Assembly: GCF_013004105.1 (NCBI RefSeq) | Contig: NZ_CP053085.1 | Location: 2,418,001 to 2,482,000 of the forward strand | From: Gemmatimonas groenlandica | GTDB taxonomy: Bacteria; Gemmatimonadota; Gemmatimonadetes; Gemmatimonadales; Gemmatimonadaceae | Reading direction: 5' to 3' | Length of the DNA: 64,000 bases | Shown here: piece by piece, positions 40,245-49,789 of the stretch | Numbering within the stretch: position 1 is the first letter of the stretch | Layout: each line of letters starts with the position of its first letter | Translations under genes and position numbers: made by a program | Notes under the pieces: generated by a model | What the model was told of the DNA's origin: nothing | What the model saw: the letters and a program-made list of their open reading frames with translations, nothing else | Database searches by the model: none

Positions 40245-41591
40245 CTACCCCACCAGCTTCGCCGCCAGGTAGCCCTTGAGCTGACTCACGTCGACCCGGT
40301 CCTGCGCCAGGGTGTCGCGGTCGCGCACGGTGACCGTCTGATCGGTCGTGCTCTGGCCGTCGACCGTGATGCAGAACGGCGTGCCGACTTCGTCCTGACG
40401 GCGGTAGCGCTTGCCGATCGAGCCCGATTCGTCGTAGTCCATCGGAAACGCCATGCGAAGGTCGTTCATGATGTTCTTCGCCATTTCCGGCTGACCGTCC
40501 TTCTTCGTGAGCGGGAAGATCGCGGCCTTGATCGGGGCGATCGACCGATGCAGGCCCAGCACCACGCGGCCTTCATCTTCGCCCTCCACCGACTCTTCGC
40601 GGTACGCGTTCACCAGCGCGGCCAGAGTGACACGATCGGCGCCGACCGACGTTTCGATCACGTACGGCACATAGCGCTTGTTGTTCAGCTGGTCGTAGTA
40701 CTCGAGCTTCTTGCTCGAGTACTGCTGATGCTGCGTGAGATCGAAATCGCCGCGATTGTGCACACCTTCGATTTCCTGGAAGCCGAGGGTGCCGCCGAAG
40801 TCGAACGTCACGTCGAATGCCGCGCGCGCGTAGTGCGCGAGCTCACCGGCGCCGTGCTGATGGAACTTGAGACGCTCCGGCGAGAGACCGAGCGCCAGAT
40901 GCCACTCCATGCGCAGCTGCTTCCACTGCTCGAACCACTCCATGTCCGTGCCCGGCTCGACGAAGAACTGCATCTCCATCTGCTCGAACTCGCGCGTGCG
41001 GAAAATGAAGTTGCCCGGCGTGATCTCGTTGCGGAACGCCTTGCCGATCTGCGCGATGCCGAATGGCACCTTCTGACGCATGCTCTGCTGCACGTTCAGA
41101 AAATTCACGAAGATGCCCTGCGCCGTTTCCGGACGCAGGTAGACGATGCTCGCGCTCTCCTCGAGCGCGCCCATGTACGTCTTGAACATCAGGTTGAAAT
41201 TGCGCGCTTCCGTGAGCTGACAGGCATCGTGCTGCCCCGGCTGCTTGCTCGGCTTCTGCGGGCAACGCGCGTCTTCGAGCTTGTCGGCGCGGAAACGGCC
41301 CTTGCACGTCTTACAGTCCACCAGGGGGTCGACGAAACCGGCCACGTGTCCGCTCGCTTCCCACGTGCGCGGGTGCATCAGGATCGCCGCATCGAGCCCT
41401 TCGATGTCGTCGCGCGAACGCACCATCGCGTTCCACCAGCGATCCTTGATGTTCTTCTTGAGCTCCACACCAAGCGGACCGTAGTCCCACACCGAGCCCG
41501 TGCCGCCGTAGATCTCGGAGGACTGGAAGATGAAGCCGCGGCGCTTGCACAGCGACACCAGCTTGTCCATCACGTCGGGTTGGGAAGCCAT
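40245..41591 (-). CDS. glyS: Glycyl-tRNA synthetase, dimeric alpha2 type
   Basis: About 448 residues. It charges tRNA-Gly with glycine. Class II motifs: [15 protein letters not shown] near the N-terminus, motif 2 region [26 protein letters not shown], and [13 protein letters not shown] for motif 3-like contacts, then the anticodon domain ending in [14 protein letters not shown]. The Cys set CKTCKGRF and [15 protein letters not shown] marks the family zinc-like insertion. Most bacteria have a tetrameric enzyme; this single-chain form occurs in Actinobacteria, Deinococcus and archaea-like types. ATG 41591 is preferred over the frame extended to 41642. No ribosome site is obvious. Confidence 0.95.
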   Translation of the reverse strand: MASQPDVMDKLVSLCKRRGFIFQSSEIYGGTGSVWDYGPLGVELKKNIKDRWWNAMVRSRDDIEGLDAAILMHPRTWEASGHVAGFVDPLVDCKTCKGRFRADKLEDARCPQKPSKQPGQHDACQLTEARNFNLMFKTYMGALEESASIVYLRPETAQGIFVNFLNVQQSMRQKVPFGIAQIGKAFRNEITPGNFIFRTREFEQMEMQFFVEPGTDMEWFEQWKQLRMEWHLALGLSPERLKFHQHGAGELAHYARAAFDVTFDFGGTLGFQEIEGVHNRGDFDLTQHQQYSSKKLEYYDQLNNKRYVPYVIETSVGADRVTLAALVNAYREESVEGEDEGRVVLGLHRSIAPIKAAIFPLTKKDGQPEMAKNIMNDLRMAFPMDYDESGSIGKRYRRQDEVGTPFCITVDGQSTTDQTVTVRDRDTLAQDRVDVSQLKGYLAAKLVG

Positions 41592-41610
41592 CGGAACCGA
41601 AGAGTTGAAG

Positions 41611-42636
41611 TCAGGAAAGGATATGCCGCACGATCGTGTCACCGTGATCGCGGCCGTTCTCGATGAAGATACGATTCGCCGAAAGCCCGGAGGCGATCAC
41701 TCCCGCAAGGTAGACACCGGTGACCGGCGTGGCCATCGTGAGCGGGTTGTGCTGCGGAATGCCGCTGTCGGGCTCGATGGGCACGCCCACCGCCTCGAGC
41801 AATCCCGTTTCCGGCAGATACCCCGTCATCGTGTACACCTGCGTCGCCGGCACGCGCACCTCGCCCTCAGGCCCCGCGATCACGACCACGTCGGGCTCGA
41901 TCGCCAACACCCGGCTCTCATAGTGCGCCTGGATGCTGCCCTCGTGAATGCGCGCCTCGATTTCCGGACGTACCCACGGCTTTACCCCGTTGTCCAGCGT
42001 GGCACCCACGTGCACCATCGTGACGTGGGCGCCGGCGCGGTACATGTCGAGCGCGGCGTCCACGGCTGAATTGCCGCCGCCCACGATCACCACCGGTTCG
42101 CGCCACGCCGAGTGGCCTTCCACGTAGCCGTGACGCACATGCGGCAACGATTCGCCTGGCACCTGCAGCAGATTCGGACGACCGAAATAGCCCGTCGCGA
42201 TGATCACCGCATGCGCCGCCGTTTCCATCACCTCGCCACTGCGCTTCACGCTGCGCAGCAGCCACTGCGCCCCGCGCGCGGGCGCCAGCTCGCCGGCCGG
42301 CGGATCGAAGCGCACCGGGCGCATCGATTCCACCGTTTCGTACTGCCGCACCGGCACGTCGTACATCGATGCCACACCGCGATAGTAGGCGAGCGCATCA
42401 CGACGCGTCGGCTTGTCGGTCGCCACCAGGAACGGCACGCCGCCGATCGCGATCCGTTCGGCCGTACTGAAAAACGTCATGTACGTCGGATAGCTCGCGA
42501 TGCCGTGCACGATGCACCCGCGGTCGAACACCGCGACCGACAATCCACCGCGAATCGCCGCAATCGCCGCGGCCAGACCGCACGGCCCGGCCCCCACGAT
42601 CGCCACGTCCACGAACGTCGTCACGGACGCGCTCAT
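41611..42636 (-). CDS. ypdA: YpdA family putative bacillithiol disulfide reductase
   Basis: 341 residues. FAD and NADPH Rossmann motifs: [17 protein letters not shown] near the N-terminus and [17 protein letters not shown] in the middle. The family features [20 protein letters not shown] and [20 protein letters not shown] match YpdA, which reduces bacillithiol disulfide rather than thioredoxin (no CxxC). This suggests the organism makes bacillithiol or a similar low-molecular thiol. ATG 42636 overlaps the purA stop by 4 nt (ATGA), and glyS begins 20 nt after its own stop, so glyS, ypdA and purA form one unit. Confidence 0.9.
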   Translation of the reverse strand: MSASVTTFVDVAIVGAGPCGLAAAIAAIRGGLSVAVFDRGCIVHGIASYPTYMTFFSTAERIAIGGVPFLVATDKPTRRDALAYYRGVASMYDVPVRQYETVESMRPVRFDPPAGELAPARGAQWLLRSVKRSGEVMETAAHAVIIATGYFGRPNLLQVPGESLPHVRHGYVEGHSAWREPVVIVGGGNSAVDAALDMYRAGAHVTMVHVGATLDNGVKPWVRPEIEARIHEGSIQAHYESRVLAIEPDVVVIAGPEGEVRVPATQVYTMTGYLPETGLLEAVGVPIEPDSGIPQHNPLTMATPVTGVYLAGVIASGLSANRIFIENGRDHGDTIVRHILS

Positions 42637-43928
42637 GCGACGACCGCGTGAACTCCAATGATCTGGTCACGACGGGTTCCCACGCTCACGTACGCGATGG
42701 GCGTCTCGCACAGCTCTTCGAGACGATCGAGATAGGCACGCGCTGCGGCCGGCAGGTCTTCCAGCTTCCGCGCATCCTGCGTGGATTGGTTCCACCCCGG
42801 CATCGTCTCGTACACCGGCTCGGCGTGCTCCAACAGTTGGAGATCAGCCGGGAATTCCGTGTGCACTTCCCCGTTGATACGATAGCCCGTGCACACCATC
42901 AACTCGTCGAGCGTGTCCAGCACGTCGAGCTTCGTAATGGCCAGCGCCGTGAGACCGTTCACGCGCGCGGCGTAGCGCACCACCACGCCATCGAACCAGC
43001 CGCAGCGACGGGCACGTCCCGTGGTCGCGCCGAACTCGTGGCCAAGGGTGCGCACCTGCGTCTGCAGCGGCTCGGCGAACTCCGTCGGCAGCGGGCCATG
43101 ACCGACGCGCGTCGTGTAGGCCTTTACCACACCCAACGCGCACTGCAACGACATCGGCGAGATGCCAACGCCGGTGGCCGCACCGCCCACCGTGGTGTTG
43201 CTCGACGTCACGAACGGGTAGGTGCCGTGATCGATGTCGAGCATCGACCCCTGCGCGCCTTCCAGCAGCACCGCCGCACCGTTCTTGATCGCGCGATGCA
43301 CGCACAGACCAACGTCTTCGGCCAGACCGAGCAAACGCGGCGACAGCGCATCGAGCGCGGCGATCGTGTCGTCCACCGACGCCCGCAGATCGGAGCCCGA
43401 ACGTTCCAGCTGCGCGTTCGCCCGCTCCACACCCGCGGTCACGAGCTCGCGCAGCCGCGCGGGATTCCGCAGGTCGAGCACGCGCACACCACGACGCGCC
43501 ACCTTGTCCTCATAGGCCGGACCGATGCCGCGACCGGTCGTGCCGATCGCCTTGCTGGCCGCGCTCGCCTTGTCCACGAGTTTGTGATACGGCATCACGA
43601 GATGGGCGCGCTCGCTGACATACAGCCGCCCTTCCACGTCCACGCCGTCGGCGATCAACTCGTCGACCTCCGTGAACAGCGTCTCCGGGTCCATCACGAC
43701 GCCATTGCCGATCGCGCACCGCACGCCGGGGTGCAGAATGCCGCTGGGGATCTGATGCAGGATGAACGACTTGTCGCCGATATGCACAGTGTGGCCGGCA
43801 TTGGCGCCGCCCTGATAGCGCACGACCCAATCGGCCTTCTCGGCGAGGACGTCCACCAGCTTGCCCTTCCCCTCGTCGCCCCACTGGGCACCTACCACCA
43901 CCACCGTACGTGTCGTCGAATCGAACAT
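42633..43928 (-). CDS. purA: Adenylosuccinate synthase
   Basis: 431 residues. It joins IMP and aspartate using GTP to give adenylosuccinate in AMP synthesis. Motifs: VGAQWGDEGKGKLVD (phosphate loop), GGANAGHT, IGTTGRGIGPAYEDK, LEGAQGSMLDIDHGTYPFVTSSN and TKLDVLD near the C-terminus. Length is normal (about 430). ATG 43928 is fixed by the motif position; the upstream frame to 44405 is a shadow of the DUF456 gene. An intrinsic terminator for the preceding gene lies just ahead (43965-43997), so purA likely has its own promoter in the remaining bases. It is coupled to ypdA at its 3' end. Confidence 0.97.
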   Translation of the reverse strand: MFDSTTRTVVVVGAQWGDEGKGKLVDVLAEKADWVVRYQGGANAGHTVHIGDKSFILHQIPSGILHPGVRCAIGNGVVMDPETLFTEVDELIADGVDVEGRLYVSERAHLVMPYHKLVDKASAASKAIGTTGRGIGPAYEDKVARRGVRVLDLRNPARLRELVTAGVERANAQLERSGSDLRASVDDTIAALDALSPRLLGLAEDVGLCVHRAIKNGAAVLLEGAQGSMLDIDHGTYPFVTSSNTTVGGAATGVGISPMSLQCALGVVKAYTTRVGHGPLPTEFAEPLQTQVRTLGHEFGATTGRARRCGWFDGVVVRYAARVNGLTALAITKLDVLDTLDELMVCTGYRINGEVHTEFPADLQLLEHAEPVYETMPGWNQSTQDARKLEDLPAAARAYLDRLEELCETPIAYVSVGTRRDQIIGVHAVVA

Positions 43929-43964
43929 GCGAATCCCTGGCTCCGGCGGCTCGGTGCCGCGCAC

Positions 43965-43997
43965 AAAAAACGCCCCGCGGACAACCCGCGAGGCGTT
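43965..43997 (-). terminator. Intrinsic terminator between the DUF456 gene and purA
   Basis: On the minus strand a stem of AACGCCTCGCGGG pairs with CCGCGGGGCGTT around a TTGT loop and is followed by six T (complement of AAAAAA at 43965-43970). It starts 9 bases after the stop of the DUF456 gene, as expected for a rho-independent terminator. Confidence 0.85.
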
Positions 43998-44005
43998 GAG
44001 GGAAT

Positions 44006-44509
44006 CTAGTTTCCGACCACCGCCGCCGCCATGACCAACACGGCGACAACGACACCAATTCCCACTTTCGCCGCGGCGGCGACCACGCGACCCACCAGCG
44101 CACCCGTGGCCACCCGTACCGGCGCGCCGCGCGAATCGCGCGCCACCGAGAGCTCGGCCACCAGCGCCCCCAGGAAGGCGCCGGCGAATGCGCCAATGAG
44201 CGAACCCACCACCGGCACCGGAATGCCCACCACGGCCCCTACCAGGCCACCAATGACCGCTCCCCACGAGGCCCGGCGTGAGCCACCGTATTTCCGGGTG
44301 TAGCGGGCCGAGATGGTGAACTCGAGCACCTCCGCCGCCACGACCAGCGCGCCCGCGCCCGCCATCGTCCACACGCCGATGCCGCCTAAAGGCACCAGCA
44401 CCCAATGCAGAAGCGCCGCGCCCAGCATCACCCAGAGGCCGGGCAGTCCTAACGGAATCAGGATCAAGCCGCCCGCGAGGGCCGCGCCAAGCAGTGCCAG
44501 AGAGAGCAT
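44006..44509 (-). CDS. DUF456 membrane protein
   Basis: 167 residues, nearly all hydrophobic, with glycine-rich membrane helices (LALLGAALAGGLILIPLGLPGLWVML and others) and the DUF456 central loop KYGGSRRASWGAVIGG with VVGIPVPVVGSLIGAFAGAF. Glycine-zipper repeats favour tight helix packing. Function in the family is unknown; inner membrane. ATG 44509 lies 7 nt after the dapA-like gene stop, so both are likely cotranscribed, and the terminator above ends this transcript. The longer frame to 44755 is not supported. Confidence 0.9.
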   Translation of the reverse strand: MLSLALLGAALAGGLILIPLGLPGLWVMLGAALLHWVLVPLGGIGVWTMAGAGALVVAAEVLEFTISARYTRKYGGSRRASWGAVIGGLVGAVVGIPVPVVGSLIGAFAGAFLGALVAELSVARDSRGAPVRVATGALVGRVVAAAAKVGIGVVVAVLVMAAAVVGN

Positions 44510-44516
44510 AGCCGAC

Positions 44517-45416
44517 CTACGACGGCAGCAGCCCCGCTGTTTCGAGACGCGCCCGCACGATAGCGACCTCGTCCGCATTCGCGGGGAGCAACGGACTGCG
44601 CGGCGGTCCACCATGCAGCCCCACCAGATCGAGCGCCGCCTTGATCCCCGCCGGTCCCATGGCCCCGGCAATGTCCGTCGCCAGCGGCGCCAGACGCGCC
44701 TGCAGCACGGTCGCGCCGTCCACATCGCCCGCCCGGAAGGCATTGACCATCTCACGCACCAGCGGGCCCGCGTACAACGCGATCGCCAGAATGGCCCCCG
44801 AGGCCCCGGCCGCCAGCGCCGGCACGACCGTCGCCCCGCTGCCGGTCAGTACGCGAAAGTTCGGGCCCTGCGATTCGAGATACTGCGTGAAAACCGGGAT
44901 GTTGCCCGCGCTGTCCTTCATGCCGATCACGTTCTCGTGCTGTGCCATCTCGTGCACGAAGGTCGGGCTCAACACCAGATGCGCGTACGCCGGCATGTTG
45001 TAGAGCAACACCGGCAACGGACTCGCATCGGCCACCGCGCGGAAATGTGCCAGCAATGCCGGCTCCGTCATCCGCTTCAGGAAGTAGTGCGGCGAGATCA
45101 CCAGCGCCGCGGTCGCCCCGGCCGCCTTCGCGTCATGCGCGCGCGAAATCGTCTGACGGGTGCTCTCGCTGCCGACGCCGGCCAGCAGCCACTGGTCGTC
45201 GGAGAGACGCTCGCGCGCCCACGTCAACAGCTGTCGACGATCATCGCAGTCGAGCAGCGAGGATTCGCCGCTCGAGCCGGCAACGAGCACGCCGTCGACG
45301 CCGTGGCCGACATACGCATCGATGTTGGACTGGAACGCGGCGCGGTCGAGGTTACCCGTCGCGGTAAAGCAGGAGGCGGCAGGCACCATGAGCCCACCAA
45401 TGGGAGTGTTCGGCAT
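44517..45416 (-). CDS. DapA/NanA family aldolase (dihydrodipicolinate synthase-like)
   Basis: 299 residues, class I aldolase TIM barrel. The Schiff-base Lys is in IGMKDSAGN, the catalytic Tyr in VLLYNMPAYA, and the pyruvate-binding loop is SSGESSLLD (family TTGE-like). The latter differs from the strict TTGES of DapA, so the reaction (dihydrodipicolinate synthesis, sialic acid or other 2-keto acid cleavage) is left open. ATG 45416 is chosen because homology starts at GGLMVP; a GTG at 45467 would add 17 residues. It lies between pilT (62 nt gap) and the DUF456 gene. Confidence 0.88.
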   Translation of the reverse strand: MPNTPIGGLMVPAASCFTATGNLDRAAFQSNIDAYVGHGVDGVLVAGSSGESSLLDCDDRRQLLTWARERLSDDQWLLAGVGSESTRQTISRAHDAKAAGATAALVISPHYFLKRMTEPALLAHFRAVADASPLPVLLYNMPAYAHLVLSPTFVHEMAQHENVIGMKDSAGNIPVFTQYLESQGPNFRVLTGSGATVVPALAAGASGAILAIALYAGPLVREMVNAFRAGDVDGATVLQARLAPLATDIAGAMGPAGIKAALDLVGLHGGPPRSPLLPANADEVAIVRARLETAGLLPS

Positions 45417-45478
45417 GTGGAGAATGTAATCCGTCGCCCGTTCCGGTGTCCGCACTCCCGTTTTCACGACGTGCGGGA

Positions 45479-46789
45479 TCAGCTCCCGAAGAGACTCTCG
45501 AACCCGCTGCCAAAAACCGTGTCGTTCCCGAGCGGATTCGGGCTCGACACCGCCGAATGACCACTCGGACTCGTCGCGATCGGCGGCATCGTCGGACCGG
45601 TGCCCAGCGGGTTCGCTCCGAGACCACTGGGCGTGGCCACCGCGCCCATCCCCTGCGTCACCGACTTCGTGCTCCCGGTAGGCCGCGACGCGATCCCGCG
45701 CACTCCCGAGGGAGGCGACTGCCGGTTCTTGCCCATGCGGAAGCTCAACTCGAAGTCGGCCGGGTTGGTCGCCGCCGCTTTCGCCACCTCGAACGTCACT
45801 TCGTTGCCGTTCACCAGCTCCGTGAGATGCTGATCGAACGTCCGCATGCCGTACTGCACGCCGTCGGCGATGTAGTCGCGGATCTCGACGATGTTGCCCT
45901 CGGCGATCAGATCGCGGATCGTCGACGTCACGATCATCACTTCACACGCCACCACGCGTCCTTGTCCGTTCGCGCGCGGCAGCAGCCGTTGCGAGACCAC
46001 GGCATGCAACGATTCGGCGAGACGCATGCGCACGACCGTCTGCTCATCGGGCGGGAACATCGCCACGATGCGCATGATCGTGCTCTGCGCGTCGGGCGTG
46101 TGTAGCGTCGAGATCAGCAAGTGACCGGTCTCCGCCGCCTTCATCGCCGTGTCGATCGTTTCCGGATCGCGCATTTCGCCGATCAGGATCACGTCGGGAT
46201 CCTGACGCAGCGCGGCACGGAGGCCCATGCGGAAGCTCTCGGTGTCGATGCCCACTTCACGCTGCGTCACCGAGCTCTTCAAGTCGGCGTGAATGAACTC
46301 GATCGGATTCTCGAGCGTGAGAATGTGCTTCTCGTACGACGCGTTGATCGCATTCACCAGGGCGGCCATCGTGCTCGATTTACCGGAACCCGTCACACCG
46401 GTCACCAGCACCATGCCGCGCTCCGTATGCGCGATCTTGTCGAGCACCGGCGGCAGCTTGAGCGACTGGAACGTCGGCACATTCTCCGGGATCACGCGCA
46501 TCACGATGGAATGGGCCGCGCGCTGCCGCATGATGTTCACGCGGAATCGGCCGACGCCCGGCGAGTGCCAGGAGCAGTCGTGGTCCTTGAGCGTGTCGAT
46601 CGTGGAGCGTTCCGCGTCCGACGTCATGAAATGCAAGGCAATCGCACGCGTCTGCTCGGCGGTGAGCGCCTGCTTCGTCAGCACCACGAGGCGGCCGTCG
46701 ATGCGCGCACGCACCACGTCCCCCGCCTTGATGTGCACGTCGGACGCACCGCGTTCGACTGCCGCCTTGATGATTCGCTCAATCGCCAC
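45479..46789 (-). CDS. pilT: Type IV pilus retraction ATPase PilT-like
   Basis: 436 residues. The first 340 match PilT: N-terminal SDVHIKAGD, Walker A VTGVTGSGKSST, Asp box TLENPIEFIHADLKSSVTQREVG, Walker B DPDVILIGEMRDPETI, and His box TGHLLISTLHT. Residues 370-436 add a low-complexity Ser/Gly/Pro/Asn tail, probably disordered and unusual for PilT. The ATPase drives pilus retraction and twitching at the inner membrane. No other pil gene is next to it; the pilus operon must be elsewhere. ATG 46789. Confidence 0.95.
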   Translation of the reverse strand: MAIERIIKAAVERGASDVHIKAGDVVRARIDGRLVVLTKQALTAEQTRAIALHFMTSDAERSTIDTLKDHDCSWHSPGVGRFRVNIMRQRAAHSIVMRVIPENVPTFQSLKLPPVLDKIAHTERGMVLVTGVTGSGKSSTMAALVNAINASYEKHILTLENPIEFIHADLKSSVTQREVGIDTESFRMGLRAALRQDPDVILIGEMRDPETIDTAMKAAETGHLLISTLHTPDAQSTIMRIVAMFPPDEQTVVRMRLAESLHAVVSQRLLPRANGQGRVVACEVMIVTSTIRDLIAEGNIVEIRDYIADGVQYGMRTFDQHLTELVNGNEVTFEVAKAAATNPADFELSFRMGKNRQSPPSGVRGIASRPTGSTKSVTQGMGAVATPSGLGANPLGTGPTMPPIATSPSGHSAVSSPNPLGNDTVFGSGFESLFGS

Positions 46790-46831
46790 GATGCCTGCTT
46801 GGGAGAACTACGGGAGGTGTGTGTCCCCCGA

Positions 46832-47890
46832 TCAATAGCCCGCATCGAGGTCCACGACGTTGCGCAGCGGTGTGCCCGCCTGCCAGCGCCGCCAGTTGTC
46901 TTCGAACAGCTCGAGCACCCGCCGCCAATGTTGCGGCGAGACACCCGACACATGAGGAGTCACCAGAACCTTCGGATGCTGCCAGTATGGATTGTCGACC
47001 GGTAGCGGCTCCGTATTGAATACATCCAACACGGCGCCACGTAGATGATTCCGGTTTAACGAATCCAGCAGCGCCTCGTCGGAGACCAGCGCGCCCCGCG
47101 CTACGTTCACGACGATTGCCCCGGCGGGGAGCAACGCCAGCCGCCGGGCGTCCAATAACGAAGCGCTGCCTCCGGTCAACGGCGCGGCCAGCACGAGCAC
47201 ATCGGCGTCCGGTAGCTCCGCATCGAGGGCACCCGGGCCCTCCACCCGCGCAAAGCCTTCGGGCGCGCCGAGTTCTGGTCGACGGCGGATCCCCACGCAA
47301 CGGCACCCCAACGCCGAAAACCGACGGGCCACCGCGGTACCGATGCCACCCGCCCCGACGATCAGGACACGAAGCTCGGCGAGTTCACGGACCTCCGCGC
47401 GCGCGCTGAGATCGCGGTGAATGAACGGCAATTGATTCCACGTGGACGCGGCCTGCTGCCGTGTCGCGAAGTCGAGCCCGCGTACGAAGTGCAGTACCCC
47501 GGCCAACACGGTATCGGCCATCGGCTCGCCGTACACGCCCGCGCTGTTCGTGAAGACGACCCCGCTGGCGCGCAGCTCCGGAGTCACCGACGCGCCGACC
47601 CCCGCCGCCGCGCTGTGCGCCCATCCCAAATGCGGAGCGGCCTGCAGCAACCCCGCCGGCACACCGTAGCCCAGGTATCCCTCGGCTCGCGTGATCACGG
47701 CCAGCGTCTCGTCGCTGGCCATGTTGCTGCCGCTGCCAATCGACTTCGACGGCGAGGCGATGTGGACGACCTCCCATCCATCCGGCGCCGCCGCCGCGAT
47801 CCGTTCAGCGGCCCAAAGCGGCACCCGCATGTGCGGTGAGGTGCTCTGCAGATCCACCACGAGCCGTCGACGGCCCGGCGTCTCGGTCAC
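46832..47890 (-). CDS. D-2-hydroxyacid dehydrogenase family protein
   Basis: 352 residues. NAD-binding domain with VLIVGAGGIGTAVARRF, catalytic Arg in VNVARGALVSDEALLDSL, and Glu/His in VLDVFNTEPLP and VLVTPHVSG. The enzyme reduces or oxidises 2-hydroxy acids (candidate substrates glyoxylate, phosphoglycerate, formate); the sequence does not decide. GTG 47890 overlaps the trpS stop (GTGA), so it is coupled to the synthetase. It is the last gene before a gap of 42 nt to pilT. Confidence 0.9.
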   Translation of the reverse strand: MTETPGRRRLVVDLQSTSPHMRVPLWAAERIAAAAPDGWEVVHIASPSKSIGSGSNMASDETLAVITRAEGYLGYGVPAGLLQAAPHLGWAHSAAAGVGASVTPELRASGVVFTNSAGVYGEPMADTVLAGVLHFVRGLDFATRQQAASTWNQLPFIHRDLSARAEVRELAELRVLIVGAGGIGTAVARRFSALGCRCVGIRRRPELGAPEGFARVEGPGALDAELPDADVLVLAAPLTGGSASLLDARRLALLPAGAIVVNVARGALVSDEALLDSLNRNHLRGAVLDVFNTEPLPVDNPYWQHPKVLVTPHVSGVSPQHWRRVLELFEDNWRRWQAGTPLRNVVDLDAGY

Positions 47891-48894
47891 GCCGGGCTAT
47901 CGGTGGGGATGGTGACCGCGTCGAGGCCCATGTAGCCGCGCACCTCGCGCATGGTTTCGCGCGCGATTCCCCGCGCCGTCTCGGCACCACTGGCCAGCGC
48001 ATCGAGTACGCGCTGCGGTTCGGTGTCGAGCATTTCTGCACGGCGACGGATCGGCGTGAGCTCCTGCACCATGCCCTCCTGCAACACCTTCTTGCAGTCC
48101 ATGCACCCCCACCCGGCAGTGCGGCACTGCGCATCGACATGCGCGACGGTCTCCGCACTGCTGAATGCCTTGTGCAGCTGGAAGATGTTGCACACCTCGG
48201 GGCGCCCCACATCGGTCTTGCGCACGCGCTGCGGATCGGTCATCGCCGGACGCAGCTTCGCCCAGATCTCGTCGTCGGTTTCCATCAGGCCGATGGTGTT
48301 GCCCAGCGATTTCGACATCTTCGACTGTCCGTCGAGCCCCATGATGCGGCGCGTCGGCGTGAGCAGCGGCTTCGGCTCGGGGAAATACTCCTGCCCGAAC
48401 TTCGCATTCCACTTGCGTGCGGTATCACGCGCCAACTCGAGATGCTGAATCTGGTCTTCACCGACAGGCACGGAATCGGCGCGATACAGCAGGATGTCCG
48501 CACTCTGCAGCACGGGATACATGAGCAAGCCGGCGGGAATGCTCTCCACCTTGGACGACTTGTCCTTGAACTGCGTCTGCCGCTCGAGATCACCCAGCGG
48601 CGTGAGCGTCGTGAAGATCCACGAGAGCTCGGTGTGCTCCGGTACATCGCTCTGCATGAACAGCGCGCACTTGGCCGGATCGATGCCGGCGGCCAGCAGC
48701 GATTTGGCCATGCCCCAGCGCCGCGCGCGCAGCACCGCCGGATCGTAGGCGCCGGTGATCGCGTGATAGTCGACGACACAGAACAGGGCGCCAGGATGAG
48801 TCTCCTGGAGCTGGACCCAATTCTTGACGGCGCCGAGGTAATTGCCGATGTGGAGTTCGCCCGAAGGCTGGATGCCGCTGAAGATGCGTGCCAT
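47887..48894 (-). CDS. trpS: Tryptophanyl-tRNA synthetase
   Basis: 335 residues, the usual size. Class I signatures: GIQPSGELHIGNYLGAVKNW (HIGH variant HIGN), and KMSKSLGNTI. Other landmarks are CVVDYHAITGAYDP and VPVGEDQIQHLELARDTA. It charges tRNA-Trp in the cytoplasm. ATG 48894; the suhB-like gene starts divergently at 48945, leaving a 50-nt shared upstream region. The Cys pair CMDCKK near the C-terminus might bind metal. Confidence 0.97.
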   Translation of the reverse strand: MARIFSGIQPSGELHIGNYLGAVKNWVQLQETHPGALFCVVDYHAITGAYDPAVLRARRWGMAKSLLAAGIDPAKCALFMQSDVPEHTELSWIFTTLTPLGDLERQTQFKDKSSKVESIPAGLLMYPVLQSADILLYRADSVPVGEDQIQHLELARDTARKWNAKFGQEYFPEPKPLLTPTRRIMGLDGQSKMSKSLGNTIGLMETDDEIWAKLRPAMTDPQRVRKTDVGRPEVCNIFQLHKAFSSAETVAHVDAQCRTAGWGCMDCKKVLQEGMVQELTPIRRRAEMLDTEPQRVLDALASGAETARGIARETMREVRGYMGLDAVTIPTDSPA

Positions 48895-48944
48895 CCTTCA
48901 AACGTACCCACCGTGATTTTCTCCAGCAACGCATAGCGCACCGA

Positions 48945-49787
48945 ATGACATCGTCCGCACACCCGAAGCGCCGCGAGTGGCGCGACGCCGCCATCGCCGC
49001 CGCGGATACGGCCGCGCGCTTCATCACGTACGAGGCGATGTCGCACCGTACGCTGGCCTGGGAGGAGAAGAGCGCGACGGACTTCGTGAGCCGGGTCGAT
49101 GTCGGGGCCGAGGAGCGCATCCGCGACATGATCACGTCGAGGATCCCCGGCATTCGGATCGTGGGCGAAGAGTTGAGCGCCGATGCGCGCCCCGATGAGG
49201 GCCTGGTCGCGATCGTCGACCCCCTCGACGGTACCACCAACTTCCTGCATGGCTTTCCGAACTATTGCGTCTCGATCTGCATTGCGCTCGACGGGGTACC
49301 GCAAGCTGGCGTCGTGCACGACGTGGCCCGCGGTGGCGTCCTGCACGCCACGGCCGGCGACGGGGCCTTCGTGGACAGCAGTCGGTTGCAGGTGTCCACG
49401 ACTACAACCCCCGCCCGGGCCCTCATCGGCACCGGCATTCCGTTCAAGGATGTCTCGCAGGCCGACCTCTATCTCCGTCAGCTCCGACGCCTCATGCCGA
49501 TCATCTCCGGTGTGCGCCGCGCCGGTTCGGCGGCGCTCGACCTCTCGGATGTGGCCCGCGGCCGCTTTGACGGATTCTGGGAGCTTTTCCTGAACCCCTG
49601 GGACCTCGCCGCCGGCGTGCTGCTGGTACGCGAAGCCGGAGGTCGCGTTACCGACCTCGAGGGGCGCGATGCACGCCTGACGAGTGGGCCAATCGTCGCC
49701 AGCAACGGTATGCTTCATGACTGGTTCCTTGGCATGCTCAACGAAGGTGAAGGCACTACCACCGTTCCCGCCCCCGACCCCGCCTGA
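48945..49787 (+). CDS. Inositol monophosphatase family protein (SuhB-like)
   Basis: 280 residues. Metal-site motifs: GEE (IVGEELSAD), DPLDGTTNF and WDLAAGVLLVREAGG. Family enzymes hydrolyse inositol-1-phosphate and related sugars, and SuhB also acts in ribosomal RNA antitermination. ATG 48945 gives a natural N-terminus; 48888 would overlap trpS. It is followed 2 nt later by ftcD in the same direction. Cytoplasmic. Confidence 0.93.
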   Translation: MTSSAHPKRREWRDAAIAAADTAARFITYEAMSHRTLAWEEKSATDFVSRVDVGAEERIRDMITSRIPGIRIVGEELSADARPDEGLVAIVDPLDGTTNFLHGFPNYCVSICIALDGVPQAGVVHDVARGGVLHATAGDGAFVDSSRLQVSTTTTPARALIGTGIPFKDVSQADLYLRQLRRLMPIISGVRRAGSAALDLSDVARGRFDGFWELFLNPWDLAAGVLLVREAGGRVTDLEGRDARLTSGPIVASNGMLHDWFLGMLNEGEGTTTVPAPDPA

Positions 49788-49789
49788 TC

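Noticed and set aside
42648-44009. 453-residue + strand frame opposite purA
   Set aside because: Shadow; purA has all catalytic motifs on the minus strand.
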